64,000 nt of DNA from assembly GCA_019038695.1 (NCBI GenBank), contig JAHOYZ010000021.1:1-64000 (forward strand), read 5' to 3'. The notes below the pieces were generated by a model. It ran no database searches. It worked only from the letters and a program-made list of their open reading frames with translations, and had not been told where the DNA came from. Both the position numbers and the translations under genes were made by a program. The stretch comes from Candidatus Zixiibacteriota bacterium (GTDB lineage: Bacteria > Zixibacteria > MSB-5A5 > GN15 > FEB-12). Within the stretch, counting starts at the first letter, position 1, and each line of letters opens with the position of its first letter. Shown piece after piece: positions 24,368 to 33,878 of the stretch.

Positions 24368-27088
24368 ATGACAGTTATGGATTTACAAAAATGGGGAATA
24401 CCGTCGCGGATCATCGACATCTGGAATGACCGCCAGGGGTCACGTCTGCTACCGGTGCAGAGCAAAGCAGTACGGAAGGGGTTGCTTGGCATGGAGGGGC
24501 AGGACCTCAGTCGAGTGTCGCTGCGAACGTTGGTCTCAGCGCCCACCGGATCGGGCAAATCATTTTGTGCTGAGATGGCCATGATACAGGCGCTGACATC
24601 ACGACAAAAGACAGTGCTGCTGTATCCGTTGAAATCACTTGCGGAGCAGAAGTACCGTGTCTTGGAGGAGACTTACGCTCCGCTGGGAATAAAGTGCATC
24701 ATAGCTACCGGCGATCACCCGGAGAACGATGCTCTCTTGGCCCGTGGTGAGTACCAGGTCGCAGTTGTTATCTATGAGAAGTTCGATTTGTTGCTGACGG
24801 CCAATCTTGATGCGCTGGGGGGGATTGGGCTGATAGTGATTGATGAGATTCAGACGATTGCCGAGCCAAAGCGAGGGGCGGTACTTGAACGGTTACTGAC
24901 CAAAGTTATCTCCTCTGTCTATACTCCTTCGCTGGTGGGGCTGTCGGCTGTCATTGGTGACTCGGACACAGCCGCAGGTCGGTTGGCTGACTGGTTGGGA
25001 GCCACGCTGATAGAGGAGACAACACGTCCGGTTGATCTTCTGCGCGGGGTGGCCGCCGAAGGATCTTTCCGGTACCGGTCCTACAATGACGGTGTAGACG
25101 GGAGCGAACCGTTTGAAACACCGGAAGCGGGAGATGAGCCTTTCGAGTCTTTCGCCAACCAATTGAGAAAAGAGGCGGTTCCGACATTGGTGTTTCTGAA
25201 GTCGCGCCGCGAGACGATTGATTGTGCTTTCAAACTGGCCGCATCAGTCGCCTGGGCACCGGCCGAACAGGCAATTGAGGAACTCAAGGCCGAGGAGCCG
25301 TCCTTCTTGATCCGCACACTCACCCAAACGCTCAGCCGTGGAGTGGGGTTTCATAGCGCCGATTTGTCATCAAGGCAGCGTACAATTGTAGAGAATGCCT
25401 TTACGCGACATGATATTATGGTGTTATTCTCAACTACTACTTTAGCTATGGGGGTTGATCTCCCGGCCGAACGAGTTTTGCTTGAGACGGTCAAATACAC
25501 CGATGGAACCTATGCCGGCAGTCCTTTACTGGTGCCGATCAGTCTGGCGGAGTTTGACAATATTACCGGTCGAGCTGGACGTCTGGGGCTTTCGGGTGAT
25601 TTCCCCGGTCGGGCGATTGTCCTGGCGGTCTCGGAGTTTGACCGCGATGTCCTCTGGCGCAATTATATCATGCCGGAAACATCGGCGCCGATCAGGTCTG
25701 CTCTGGGAAGTCTGCCGCTTGAGGATTGGGTGTTAAACATGGCAGTCGCCGGGGTCGCCTGCGCCAGAACGGATCTGGATTCATTGTTTGCGAATACCTT
25801 GTATGCGGCCGTTGGGCCGGTTGATGATTCCGTGAGTATTGTTGGTGGACTGTCCCCTGATTTCGATACGGCATTGCAGTGCCTGCAAGACAGGGGATTG
25901 GTACGACTGGAGCTGGATGACACTATTATTGTTACCCCGCTTGGACGGACGGTAGCACTGATCGGGCTTTCGGTCAGGCAGGCAGGTTTTTTCCAACAAA
26001 AGCTCAACGATCACAGGCCCGAATCTCTCGAGGCATGGCTTGCGTTGGCTTTGAGTGCGCCGGATTGGGAACCGCCGGCGGGGATGCTGACGCGGTTGGA
26101 ACAGGTGGGCAACGGTCCAGCGAAACTGTTGTGGCAGCACTATGATCATTTGGTTGACGCAGCGGCGATGTTGATTGGTCGACCATCGAACAGCGAGCCG
26201 CTTGGCAGATCTGTCGCGGTACGCCTGAAGGGGCTGCTGATGCTCTGCGAATGGATTAGCATGACACCGGTGAAACGTCTCGAGGAGCGTTTTCAAGCTC
26301 ATCTCGGTCAGATAATGAATCTTGGGGATCAGGCGGCCCACCTGGTGATGGCGCTGAGACGTCTTGATGATGTCGGGAATCGGCAGGCAGGGTCAAATTG
26401 TGAACTTGAGGGCCTCGTATTCGGTCTTCGTTTTGGATTGGTGGCTGATCTGCGGGAGTTGTACGGGCACTTCGGCAGTAGTCTGGTCAGGTCTGATTTT
26501 GTTGCTCTGAAGGAGGCCGGTCTCGTCAGTTTGAGAGACGTTTTTGACTGTTCTTCCGAGAGACTCAGGGAAATTATCGATAATGCTCGTAAGTTTATGT
26601 CATTTATGGAGAAAGTGGAAATACTAAAACAGGAGGTAGACATGCAGTCCAATGTTGGAACCGAAGAACGAGTGACGGCGCGTGGGCCGGTGCTGGTGGC
26701 ACAACCCGAATCGATTATTGTCGATGGCAGTTACGAACGGGAACGCTATCTGGTCAGGATTGATGGCTTTCCGGTTCGGCTGACGGGGAAGTCGTTTAAG
26801 TACTTTACCAAGCTGGCCTGGGGCCGGTTGTGCAGCGATGGGGGTTGGATTTATAAGGAAGACATTGAGATGGGATTCAACCAGGCGCGTTACCTGTACA
26901 GGATGAAGAATGAAATTGCGGCCGGGTTGGGAATGAGTTGGCCCGTCTTTGAGAACAATCGTCTCGGTTATTACCGGTTGCAGATCGATCCAACCAGGAT
27001 AGATATTAACGTGGAGAATCTCCGAGACCATCCGGACTACGAACTGCGCGATATGATCTCAGGAAGGGAATCGGGACCGGTGAACTGA
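24368..27088 (+). CDS. Ski2-like superfamily 2 DNA/RNA helicase
   Basis: Protein of about 906 residues. Motif I 'APTGSGKS' with Lys64, motif II 'DEIQ' (Asp159), 'LYPLKSLAEQKYR' (Ia), 'LSAVIGD' (III), 'FLKSRRETI' (IV), 'FSTTTLAMGVDLPAERV' (V) and 'DNITGRAGRLG' (VI) identify an SF2 helicase of the Ski2/Hel308 type, found in repair and RNA processing. A helical C-terminal region and a winged-helix-like tail ('VRLTGKSFKYFTKLAWGRLC', from about residue 805) follow; the tail resembles a DNA-binding effector domain. ATG at 24368 is preferred for 'agaggg'; ATG at 24326 is possible. It stands downstream of the operator-type promoter at 23769. Confidence 0.85.
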   Translation: MTVMDLQKWGIPSRIIDIWNDRQGSRLLPVQSKAVRKGLLGMEGQDLSRVSLRTLVSAPTGSGKSFCAEMAMIQALTSRQKTVLLYPLKSLAEQKYRVLEETYAPLGIKCIIATGDHPENDALLARGEYQVAVVIYEKFDLLLTANLDALGGIGLIVIDEIQTIAEPKRGAVLERLLTKVISSVYTPSLVGLSAVIGDSDTAAGRLADWLGATLIEETTRPVDLLRGVAAEGSFRYRSYNDGVDGSEPFETPEAGDEPFESFANQLRKEAVPTLVFLKSRRETIDCAFKLAASVAWAPAEQAIEELKAEEPSFLIRTLTQTLSRGVGFHSADLSSRQRTIVENAFTRHDIMVLFSTTTLAMGVDLPAERVLLETVKYTDGTYAGSPLLVPISLAEFDNITGRAGRLGLSGDFPGRAIVLAVSEFDRDVLWRNYIMPETSAPIRSALGSLPLEDWVLNMAVAGVACARTDLDSLFANTLYAAVGPVDDSVSIVGGLSPDFDTALQCLQDRGLVRLELDDTIIVTPLGRTVALIGLSVRQAGFFQQKLNDHRPESLEAWLALALSAPDWEPPAGMLTRLEQVGNGPAKLLWQHYDHLVDAAAMLIGRPSNSEPLGRSVAVRLKGLLMLCEWISMTPVKRLEERFQAHLGQIMNLGDQAAHLVMALRRLDDVGNRQAGSNCELEGLVFGLRFGLVADLRELYGHFGSSLVRSDFVALKEAGLVSLRDVFDCSSERLREIIDNARKFMSFMEKVEILKQEVDMQSNVGTEERVTARGPVLVAQPESIIVDGSYERERYLVRIDGFPVRLTGKSFKYFTKLAWGRLCSDGGWIYKEDIEMGFNQARYLYRMKNEIAAGLGMSWPVFENNRLGYYRLQIDPTRIDINVENLRDHPDYELRDMISGRESGPVN

Positions 27089-27126
27089 TCGGCTTCTATT
27101 CTCGACAGGGAATGATCACCGGTCCC
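27073..27126 (+). terminator. Stem-loop at the 3' end of the helicase gene
   Basis: Arms gggaccggtga and tcaccggtccc (11 perfect pairs) overlapping the stop codon, loop about 32 bases. No T run, so it may protect the 3' end rather than terminate. Confidence 0.35.
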
Positions 27127-27139
27127 CAACAAATTAAAA

Positions 27140-27169
27140 TTGACATTTGCGCTACGGTCGGTCTACCTT
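27140..27169 (+). promoter_or_regulatory. Candidate promoter of the Lon-like gene
   Basis: Consensus TTGACA, 18-base spacer, TACCTT (weak -10); about 30 bases before the GTG start. Confidence 0.35.
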
Positions 27170-27196
27170 TTCTCAAGTGAAAGGAGATCATGTGCA

Positions 27197-29713
27197 GTGA
27201 GTAGTACTGACAGGAAAACACCGACCATTGTACCGCCCAAAGGCAGTCTTCCAATTCTGCCTTCGGATCAGGAGGATCGATTCCCGGTTCTGCCGCTTCA
27301 GACTGGCGTTCTGTTTCCCGGAACGATGATGACGTTGCAGATTGGGCGACTTGACAACCTGGAGCTGATTAGGTATTGCCTGGATGGCAAACGCGAGTTT
27401 GTGGCTTCATATTCATCCTCGCATCCCGGTGACCAGAATGGTGGATCAATTCACCAGGTTGGTGTGACTGCAACTGTTCGTGACAGTCGGGAAGGACCTG
27501 CCGATTCGCTGGTTGTTACGCTGGAGGGAATGCAGCGGGTTGTAATCACTAAGATTGTCAGTCAGAAACCTTATCTGATGGCGACGGTGAGTTATCTCCA
27601 GTGGCCCAAGTCAGTAAATCGAAAATTGAAGACCAAAGTTGATGCCGTGATCTCGATTGCCAAAGAGATTACTGAGCTTGATCCCGGCTATTCGTCCGAA
27701 GTACTGAATGTTCTGCGGATGAATCAGAATGACCCGTCCTTACTTGCAGATAAGGCTGCTTCTCTGTTTCATTTCCCTCTGTCCAGCAAGCAGAAGCTAC
27801 TGGATACGGCTGACCTCAAAAAGCGGTACGAGAACCTCCTGTCTAACCTGAATGCCGAATTGAACCGGGTAGCGACGTCTCGTAGTATTGATGAGAATGT
27901 CAAGTCCACAATTGCCGAAGAACAAAAGCGCTCTTACCTCAAACAGCAACTCCATGAGATTCGCCGTCAGCTGGGCGAGGATTTGTCTGAGGAGCGAGAG
28001 GCGGTGCGGTTTCATAAGATATTGAAGGACACCCCCAAGCTGCCGTCGGAAGTGGTGGCTCGGGCGACGATTGAAATCGACCGTCTATCGCAGTTGTCTC
28101 CTGCCTCGGCTGAGTATGGTGATGTCAAGAGCTACCTTGATTGGATTCTTGCCATGCCATGGGGGAAATGTACTCCCGAGGATTACGAGATCGCCGACGT
28201 ATCGCGGATACTGGAGAAAGACTATTACGGTCCCGCGAACATTCGCGAACAGATATTGGAACGTCTTTCAGTGCGCAAGTTGGCTGGTGGCGCTAATGTC
28301 ATTCCGACTCTCTGCCTTGTGGGTGCTCCCGGTACGGGTAAGGCATCATTGGCCAAAGCGATCGCCCACGCGCTGGGCAAAGAATTCGTTCGAATCTCGG
28401 TGGGTGGGATATCGGACGTTGCTGAGGTCAAGGGGTCGCCCCGGACATTTATGGGTGCTATGCCGGGCAAGATTGTTCGCACTCTGCGCGATGCGGGTAC
28501 CTGTGACCCGGTGGTGCTGATTGAGGACATTGACTATTTCAATATGGACAACGACTCCTCTGTCAATACGGCCCTGCTTGAGGTTGTAGACAATCGATGG
28601 AACTCACGTTTCCTGGACAACTATCTTGGGGTTCATTTCGATTTCAGCCGTATTCTGTTCATCTGCTCTGTGCGGTCATTCGAGGAGATACCGGAACAGT
28701 TCATACCGCGATTTGAGATTCTGGAGTTACCCGGCTATATTGAACGCGAGAAAATTGCTATTTCGAAAAAATTTCTCATTCCGAGACTACTCAAGGCTCA
28801 TGGTTTGCGGAAATCGGAATTATCTTTCACGGACAAAATTTTGACCAGGATCATTTCGAATTATACTATGGAAGCCGGTCTACTTGGCTTCTCGCAGCAG
28901 ATTGAGAAGATTTGCCGTAAGGTCACTCTGGCTAAGTCAGCCAAGCCAAGAAAATCATGGAGCATCAACGAACGAAATATTATCTCCTACCTCGGTCCGC
29001 CAATCTATATCCCCGAGCGAGCTGTGAGTACGCCTGAAATTGGCACAGCCGCTGGTTTGGCGTGGACAGGAGCGGGTGGTGATTTGATGTTTATTGAGGG
29101 ACTGAAGATGAAGGGGGAGGGGCAGATCATTACTACTGGTTCGCTGGGTGAAGTGATGCGAGAGTCTATCCTGGCGGCCCACTCATATGTCCGTTCCAAA
29201 TCCGATGTTCTTGGTATCGACTCCAACGACTTCAGTCAGTTTGATATTCATATCCACTTTCCGTCCGGGGCTATTCCCAAGGACGGACCTTCGGCGGGCG
29301 TCACAGTCTGTTTGGTGATTGCTTCAGTGATGGCTGAACGGCCGATTCGGAACGATGTGGCTGTTACCGGAGAAGTGACGTTGCGGGGCAGAGTGCTTCA
29401 GGTTGGTGGAATCAAGGAAAAAATCTCGGCTGCCTATCGAGCCGGTATAAGCCATGTGGCTATGCCAAAGGAAAACGAAAAAGATATTAAAGACTTGCCG
29501 AAGGAGATCCTTCGCAAGCTAAAATTCACATTCATCGAGCGAGTTGACGAGTTGTTTGAGGTTTGCTTGCTCGACTTTACTCCGTCATCGTATACGCTTG
29601 AAAAGATCTTTGCTGAAGAGATCGAGAAGGCGAAAAAGCGCAAATCCCGTTCAGTCCGTAAGTCGACGGTCAAAAAATCCGCAGCGCGCCGGAACACTGG
29701 CAAGAAGAAGTAA
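27197..29713 (+). CDS. Lon-family protease with degenerate AAA+ ATPase motifs
   Basis: Protein of 838 residues with full Lon layout: N-terminal substrate domain ('FPVLPLQTGVLFPGTMMTL', about residues 30-48), coiled coil ('YLKQQLHEIRRQLGED'), AAA+ module, and C-terminal protease with Ser699 in 'PKDGPSAG' and Lys740 in 'VGGIKEK'. The AAA+ module departs from family consensus: Walker A 'GAPGTGKA' has Ala383 for the usual Thr, Walker B reads 'VVLIEDID' (Glu443-Asp444 where Asp-Glu is usual), sensor-1 Asn is replaced ('FICSVRS') and sensor-2 'EAGVR' reads 'EAGLL' (Leu563). It ends in a Lys/Arg/Ser-rich tail. GTG start with 'aaggag' 10 bases upstream. Probably a paralogue of a normal Lon elsewhere; ATP hydrolysis is likely weak or absent. 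Confidence 0.9.
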   Translation: MSSTDRKTPTIVPPKGSLPILPSDQEDRFPVLPLQTGVLFPGTMMTLQIGRLDNLELIRYCLDGKREFVASYSSSHPGDQNGGSIHQVGVTATVRDSREGPADSLVVTLEGMQRVVITKIVSQKPYLMATVSYLQWPKSVNRKLKTKVDAVISIAKEITELDPGYSSEVLNVLRMNQNDPSLLADKAASLFHFPLSSKQKLLDTADLKKRYENLLSNLNAELNRVATSRSIDENVKSTIAEEQKRSYLKQQLHEIRRQLGEDLSEEREAVRFHKILKDTPKLPSEVVARATIEIDRLSQLSPASAEYGDVKSYLDWILAMPWGKCTPEDYEIADVSRILEKDYYGPANIREQILERLSVRKLAGGANVIPTLCLVGAPGTGKASLAKAIAHALGKEFVRISVGGISDVAEVKGSPRTFMGAMPGKIVRTLRDAGTCDPVVLIEDIDYFNMDNDSSVNTALLEVVDNRWNSRFLDNYLGVHFDFSRILFICSVRSFEEIPEQFIPRFEILELPGYIEREKIAISKKFLIPRLLKAHGLRKSELSFTDKILTRIISNYTMEAGLLGFSQQIEKICRKVTLAKSAKPRKSWSINERNIISYLGPPIYIPERAVSTPEIGTAAGLAWTGAGGDLMFIEGLKMKGEGQIITTGSLGEVMRESILAAHSYVRSKSDVLGIDSNDFSQFDIHIHFPSGAIPKDGPSAGVTVCLVIASVMAERPIRNDVAVTGEVTLRGRVLQVGGIKEKISAAYRAGISHVAMPKENEKDIKDLPKEILRKLKFTFIERVDELFEVCLLDFTPSSYTLEKIFAEEIEKAKKRKSRSVRKSTVKKSAARRNTGKKK

Positions 29714-29736
29714 GGTTCGTGGAATGCGATTTGGGC

Positions 29737-29766
29737 TTGACACTGTGCGGTGACAATTGCTATACT
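29737..29766 (+). promoter_or_regulatory. Candidate promoter of the BACON/dockerin gene
   Basis: Consensus TTGACA, 18-base spacer, TATACT, about 220 bases before the ATG at 29988. Confidence 0.45.
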
Positions 29767-29987
29767 ACCTCTAAGGGTAAATGGTCTTCTGTTGAATTGA
29801 CCGTAAACTTCTTGAACCTCGCATTCTAAATGAGTCGAATACAAAATGACAGCGGTCGTCTGGTTCTCCTGGTCAATGACGTCTTCTCCCTGTTTTCGAG
29901 TGGGCGATCGTGTGTTCGAGACTGTGAAGGGTGCTGGTCAATCCTTGTGAGCGAAATACAGTTTGTAACAAGCATGGAGGCATACAA

Positions 29988-32330
29988 ATGAAGAAGTGGC
30001 GTGTTGTGTTGGGGTTGATTCTGGTCATCTCATTGACTACGTCAGCCATGGCTCAGTTTGAACAGGATCCCAATGATGCCGGGGCGGCGGATACGGTAGA
30101 AATGGTATTTTCTGTTATTCCCGACTATACTACTGGTCAGTATAACGTGCAGATGGATCTCTGGGTGTTTAATGATGCGAATTTGCTCATAGGTGCAACA
30201 TCAGGTTTTACCTGGGATAATGCGAATCTTCAAATGGACAGCGCTACTGCATCTGATCTGACGGATAATGCTTTTGATATTGGACCGTTCTTTTATGAAG
30301 ACGCCGACATTGACCTGACCAATAGTAATCAGCGCTTTCTGTTTGGCGGAGCACTCCTGTTCGCTTCCGGAGTGGCCTCAGCGCCAGAGAGCCAGATTTG
30401 GGCGAGCTACTATTTCACTCTGTCTGATTGGGATATCTGCGACTCTATTGCTCTGGACTCGTTGACCTACTCACCTGGATCGGACTTTGGACTTGTTGGT
30501 CAGGGCAATCATATCTATCAGCCCTATTGGAAGGGACGGATTGTAGCATATGATACGGCCTGTATTCCTTCGGCGAACCTTGTGCTATCGACGGATTTGC
30601 TGAGTTTTGATGCAGTGGAGGGGGCGTCAAGCCCGGATCCGCAGTCCTTTACGGTTAGCTCCGACGGTGTACCGCTGTTCATCAATATTTCTGAAACCAT
30701 TCCCTGGTTGGCTATAAGTCCCAGTTCGGGCTGGACCACGCAAGTTATCAGCGTTTTGCCGAACACGATCGGAATGTCGACGGGTACCTATTTGGATTCG
30801 ATTCGCGTTGAATCGGCTTTGGGAGGTAATTCTCCTCAGTATTTGAAGGTGGAGCTCGTAATCGAATCACCACCACCTGAGATCGGTGCTACTCCAACGG
30901 TTTTCTATTTCAATGCGGTTGCCGGAGAGGATGATCCCGATCCCAAGATTCTTACGATTACTAACGAGGGTGGCCCCACGCTCAACTGGACTGTCTCCAA
31001 TAGTGAAAGCTGGCTTAGCCTGACACCGGGAGCTGGAACTGATGCTGGCGATGTGACTGTCTCTGTCAACATTACTGGTCTCTCATACGATGATTATGTG
31101 GACACAATTGTTATCACCGACCCCATGGCATCCAATGATCCTGTTAAGGTACCGGTGTTTCTGTCGGTCGGATCAGACTTACCCATCATTGAAGTGGATT
31201 CGGCGTTTAACTATATAGTGGTACCAACGGCCAAGATGGCGGTTGATCCTCGTACAATTCTAATCAGGAATGCTGGCGCTGGTACTATGAACTTCTGGTT
31301 GGAAGAAAGTTCTGTTCGTCTGTTCACCGTTACTCCTAGTTCGGGTACGGCTTCACAGGAGGTTGAGGTCGGTTTCAAACTCACTTCCGGTAGTGCGGGT
31401 GATATCTATGACGATACACTCTGGGTGTATTCCAATGAGGCCATTAATTCTCCGTTCCCGGTAGTGTTCCAGTTTCATTTGCTGGACAACCCCGCGTACA
31501 TGTATGTGACCAGCGATACGGTCTATCTGGAGCTATATGAATGCACAATGGGGGCGGGTAATGTCCCACCGATATCAATGTTTACGGTGGACAATGTTGG
31601 CGGTGAAGATCCTATGGGCTTCGATCTCACCTGGGAATCTGATCTATTTTCGGTTACAGCACTTTTCCCTAATGCCCCTACGGGTGTTATGATTCAGGCC
31701 AACTATCTCAATCTGCCGGTGGGGACCTATCTGGACACGATCGTGATCTATGCCCAAACCTCGCTGATCCAGTGGGACACGGTGATCGTACGTTATGATG
31801 TGATAGAGCCCACCGAGACACCCGAGATATGGCTGACGGGATACGATTTTGTTATTCCTGCGAAGGAGAACTCGGGACCTGTCCCGCCGATAGGAATGGG
31901 TGTTGATAATGTACACGGTGGTTGTATGGACTGGTATGTCATTGAAAACGTTCCCTGGATGTATCCAACGGATACGGCCGGTACGGTTCCATCGAGTTTC
32001 TCTATAGGGTCTAACGCCGATGGATTTGTGTTTGGTGAGTATCCTGACTCCTTCTTTGTTCATTCGGATGAAGCGGCCAATAGCCCACAACGGGTTGATG
32101 TACTGTTCCGGGTCTGGCGATTCCACGGGGACATGGATTACAGTTGTGAAATCAATATCCTGGACTTAACTTATATGGTAAGTTATTTGTTCCTGGGTGG
32201 TCCGGGACCGATTCCGACCTACTTCGTCGGCAATCTGAATTGCGATCACACAGTTGATATTCTTGATCTGACCTACTTCGTCAGCTATCTCTTCAGCGGT
32301 GGACCAATGCCGTGCGGTAATCCGTATTAG
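29988..32330 (+). CDS. Secreted BACON-like repeat protein with C-terminal dockerin-like modules
   Basis: Protein of 780 residues. The ATG at 29988 has 'ggagg' seven bases upstream and gives a signal peptide ('VVLGLILVISLTTSAMAQF'). After an N-terminal cohesin-like beta domain (about 20-190), several copies of the BACON type follow ('SETIPWLAISPSSGWT', 'SNSESWLSLTPGAGTDAGDV', 'FTVTPSSGTASQEVEV', 'ENVPWMYPTDTAGTVPSS'), each an immunoglobulin-like unit of about 90-110 residues. The end holds 'GDMDYSCEINILDLTYMVSY' and 'GNLNCDHTVDILDLTYFVSY' with 'LF-GGP', the same dockerin-like tail as in the 6874 protein. Probably a surface or extracellular adhesive protein; the ligand is unknown. Confidence 0.82.
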   Translation: MKKWRVVLGLILVISLTTSAMAQFEQDPNDAGAADTVEMVFSVIPDYTTGQYNVQMDLWVFNDANLLIGATSGFTWDNANLQMDSATASDLTDNAFDIGPFFYEDADIDLTNSNQRFLFGGALLFASGVASAPESQIWASYYFTLSDWDICDSIALDSLTYSPGSDFGLVGQGNHIYQPYWKGRIVAYDTACIPSANLVLSTDLLSFDAVEGASSPDPQSFTVSSDGVPLFINISETIPWLAISPSSGWTTQVISVLPNTIGMSTGTYLDSIRVESALGGNSPQYLKVELVIESPPPEIGATPTVFYFNAVAGEDDPDPKILTITNEGGPTLNWTVSNSESWLSLTPGAGTDAGDVTVSVNITGLSYDDYVDTIVITDPMASNDPVKVPVFLSVGSDLPIIEVDSAFNYIVVPTAKMAVDPRTILIRNAGAGTMNFWLEESSVRLFTVTPSSGTASQEVEVGFKLTSGSAGDIYDDTLWVYSNEAINSPFPVVFQFHLLDNPAYMYVTSDTVYLELYECTMGAGNVPPISMFTVDNVGGEDPMGFDLTWESDLFSVTALFPNAPTGVMIQANYLNLPVGTYLDTIVIYAQTSLIQWDTVIVRYDVIEPTETPEIWLTGYDFVIPAKENSGPVPPIGMGVDNVHGGCMDWYVIENVPWMYPTDTAGTVPSSFSIGSNADGFVFGEYPDSFFVHSDEAANSPQRVDVLFRVWRFHGDMDYSCEINILDLTYMVSYLFLGGPGPIPTYFVGNLNCDHTVDILDLTYFVSYLFSGGPMPCGNPY

Positions 32331-32358
32331 CCGCTGAATCAAATGTCGTGATATACAG

Positions 32359-32393
32359 GAGCGTCACTTCAATCTGAGGTGACGCTCTTTTTG
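32359..32393 (+). terminator. Intrinsic terminator
   Basis: Stem gagcgtcac (32359-32367) / gtgacgctc (32379-32387), then five T. Confidence 0.9.
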
Positions 32394-32558
32394 TATCCCT
32401 GAGTCAAGTGGAAGCTTGCGGGGATGGATGGAAGTTGTATACACCACGGCATTTGTGGGGTCTCATCTGTAGTTTTAGTTGCATCTGGGCTGGCTACTTG
32501 GCTATTGTGTGACCGGAGACAGGAAAACGAAGACTCGGTTCCCATCAAAGGATTCCTG

Positions 32559-33878
32559 GTGACTCGAAACAGTCAAATAGAGACCTTCCACATTGCAACC
32601 TTTGGCTGCCAGATGAATCTGGCGGATTCGTCAACCTTAGTTGCCACTATGACAACACGTGGGTATCAACAGGTTTTCAGGGAGGAAGAGGCGGATTTAC
32701 TCATACTCAATACTTGCTCAGTTCGAGAAAAAGCCGAGCAGAGAGTCATTGGGCGACTAGGCGAAGTGAAGCGGTTTAAGCGTCTCAGACCACATCTGAA
32801 GGTGGCAGTGATCGGCTGTATGGCCCAACGGCTGGGGGAGGGCCTTCTAAGGACCAATCCCGGGGCGGATTTTGTTCTGGGCACAGATCGACTGTTTGAA
32901 TTGCCAGATGTCCTGGAGAATATCGAAGGAACGACACGAGTAATGACCGCGTTTGGTCATGAGAACATGGACGAGATATTGCCATCCCGCGAGTCTCCGT
33001 TTTCCGCGTTTGTTACGATTTCTCGTGGCTGTGACAATTACTGCTCATATTGTATTGTACCCCATGTGCGTGGGTCTGAACGAGCTCACTCGGCCGATCA
33101 CATTGTCAGGAACGTTCGATCTCTGGTCCGGGATGGAGTGGTTGAAATCACTCTGCTGGGGCAGAATGTCAACAGCTACCGACATGGGGACGTTAATTTC
33201 CCAACATTACTCGAGAGAGTCATGAACGAAACCGAGGTCCCGCGAGTACGGTTTATGACTTCGCATCCCAAGGATCTATCTTCTCACCTGATCGATATCA
33301 TCTCTCGTGAAGCGAGGATTATGCCGCATGTGCATCTACCCCTTCAGTCGGGAGCGGATCGGGTGTTGGAGAAGATGGGGCGGGGCTACACGATTGAGGA
33401 GTACATGAAGATCATTGATCGTCTGCGCGAAACTCTCGACTATGTATCCCTTACCACGGATTTGATTGTCGGTTTTCCCTCGGAGACGAAGACGGAATTT
33501 GAAATGACTCTTGAGGTTGTTCGACATGTTAAGTATGATGCGGCCTTCATGTTTCGTTACTCGGTTCGTCCTGGTACGCAAGCGGCTGATTGGGATGATA
33601 CCGTGTCAGAGGAAGAGAAGATTAGCCGTCTGAACCAGCTAATTGAGATCCAGCAGCAAATCGGGAATGAACGTAATCAGCGAGAAGTCGGTGAGGTCAG
33701 ATACGGATTGGTAGAGGGGACCTCACGACGCGATGTCAATGTGCTACGTGCTCGGACTGAAGGTAACAAGACTGCTCTCTTCGAGGCGGCAGAAGTCGAA
33801 ACGGGCAAAGTTGTTCCGATTCGGATTACCTCGGCCGATGCCTATACATTGCACGGTTGTATGGAGGTGACGCCCTGA
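32559..33878 (+). CDS. miaB: tRNA-2-methylthio-N6-dimethylallyladenosine synthase MiaB
   Basis: Radical-SAM methylthiotransferase of 439 residues that adds the methylthio group to i6A37 of tRNAs reading UNN codons. N-terminal UPF0004 domain with three cluster-binding cysteines ('TFGCQMN', 'NTCSVR', 'VIGCMAQ'), radical-SAM motif 'CDNYCSYCIVPHVRG' (CxxxCxxC), and a C-terminal TRAM domain. The central 'LLGQNVNSY' and 'MTSHPKDL' are characteristic of MiaB, and 'SVRPGTQAA' is also present. GTG at 32559 with 'aaagga' upstream gives the usual family length; the longer frame from 32424 adds a non-homologous tail. It overlaps the next gene by one base (TGATG). Confidence 0.95.
   Translation: MTRNSQIETFHIATFGCQMNLADSSTLVATMTTRGYQQVFREEEADLLILNTCSVREKAEQRVIGRLGEVKRFKRLRPHLKVAVIGCMAQRLGEGLLRTNPGADFVLGTDRLFELPDVLENIEGTTRVMTAFGHENMDEILPSRESPFSAFVTISRGCDNYCSYCIVPHVRGSERAHSADHIVRNVRSLVRDGVVEITLLGQNVNSYRHGDVNFPTLLERVMNETEVPRVRFMTSHPKDLSSHLIDIISREARIMPHVHLPLQSGADRVLEKMGRGYTIEEYMKIIDRLRETLDYVSLTTDLIVGFPSETKTEFEMTLEVVRHVKYDAAFMFRYSVRPGTQAADWDDTVSEEEKISRLNQLIEIQQQIGNERNQREVGEVRYGLVEGTSRRDVNVLRARTEGNKTALFEAAEVETGKVVPIRITSADAYTLHGCMEVTP

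Noticed and set aside
27073-27126. Strong terminator after the helicase
   Set aside because: The helix is perfect but has a long loop and no T run, so only a weak terminator or RNA-stability role is claimed.
32424-32558. N-terminal extension of miaB
   Set aside because: Adds 45 residues not found in MiaB; GTG at 32559 has a ribosome site and gives normal length.
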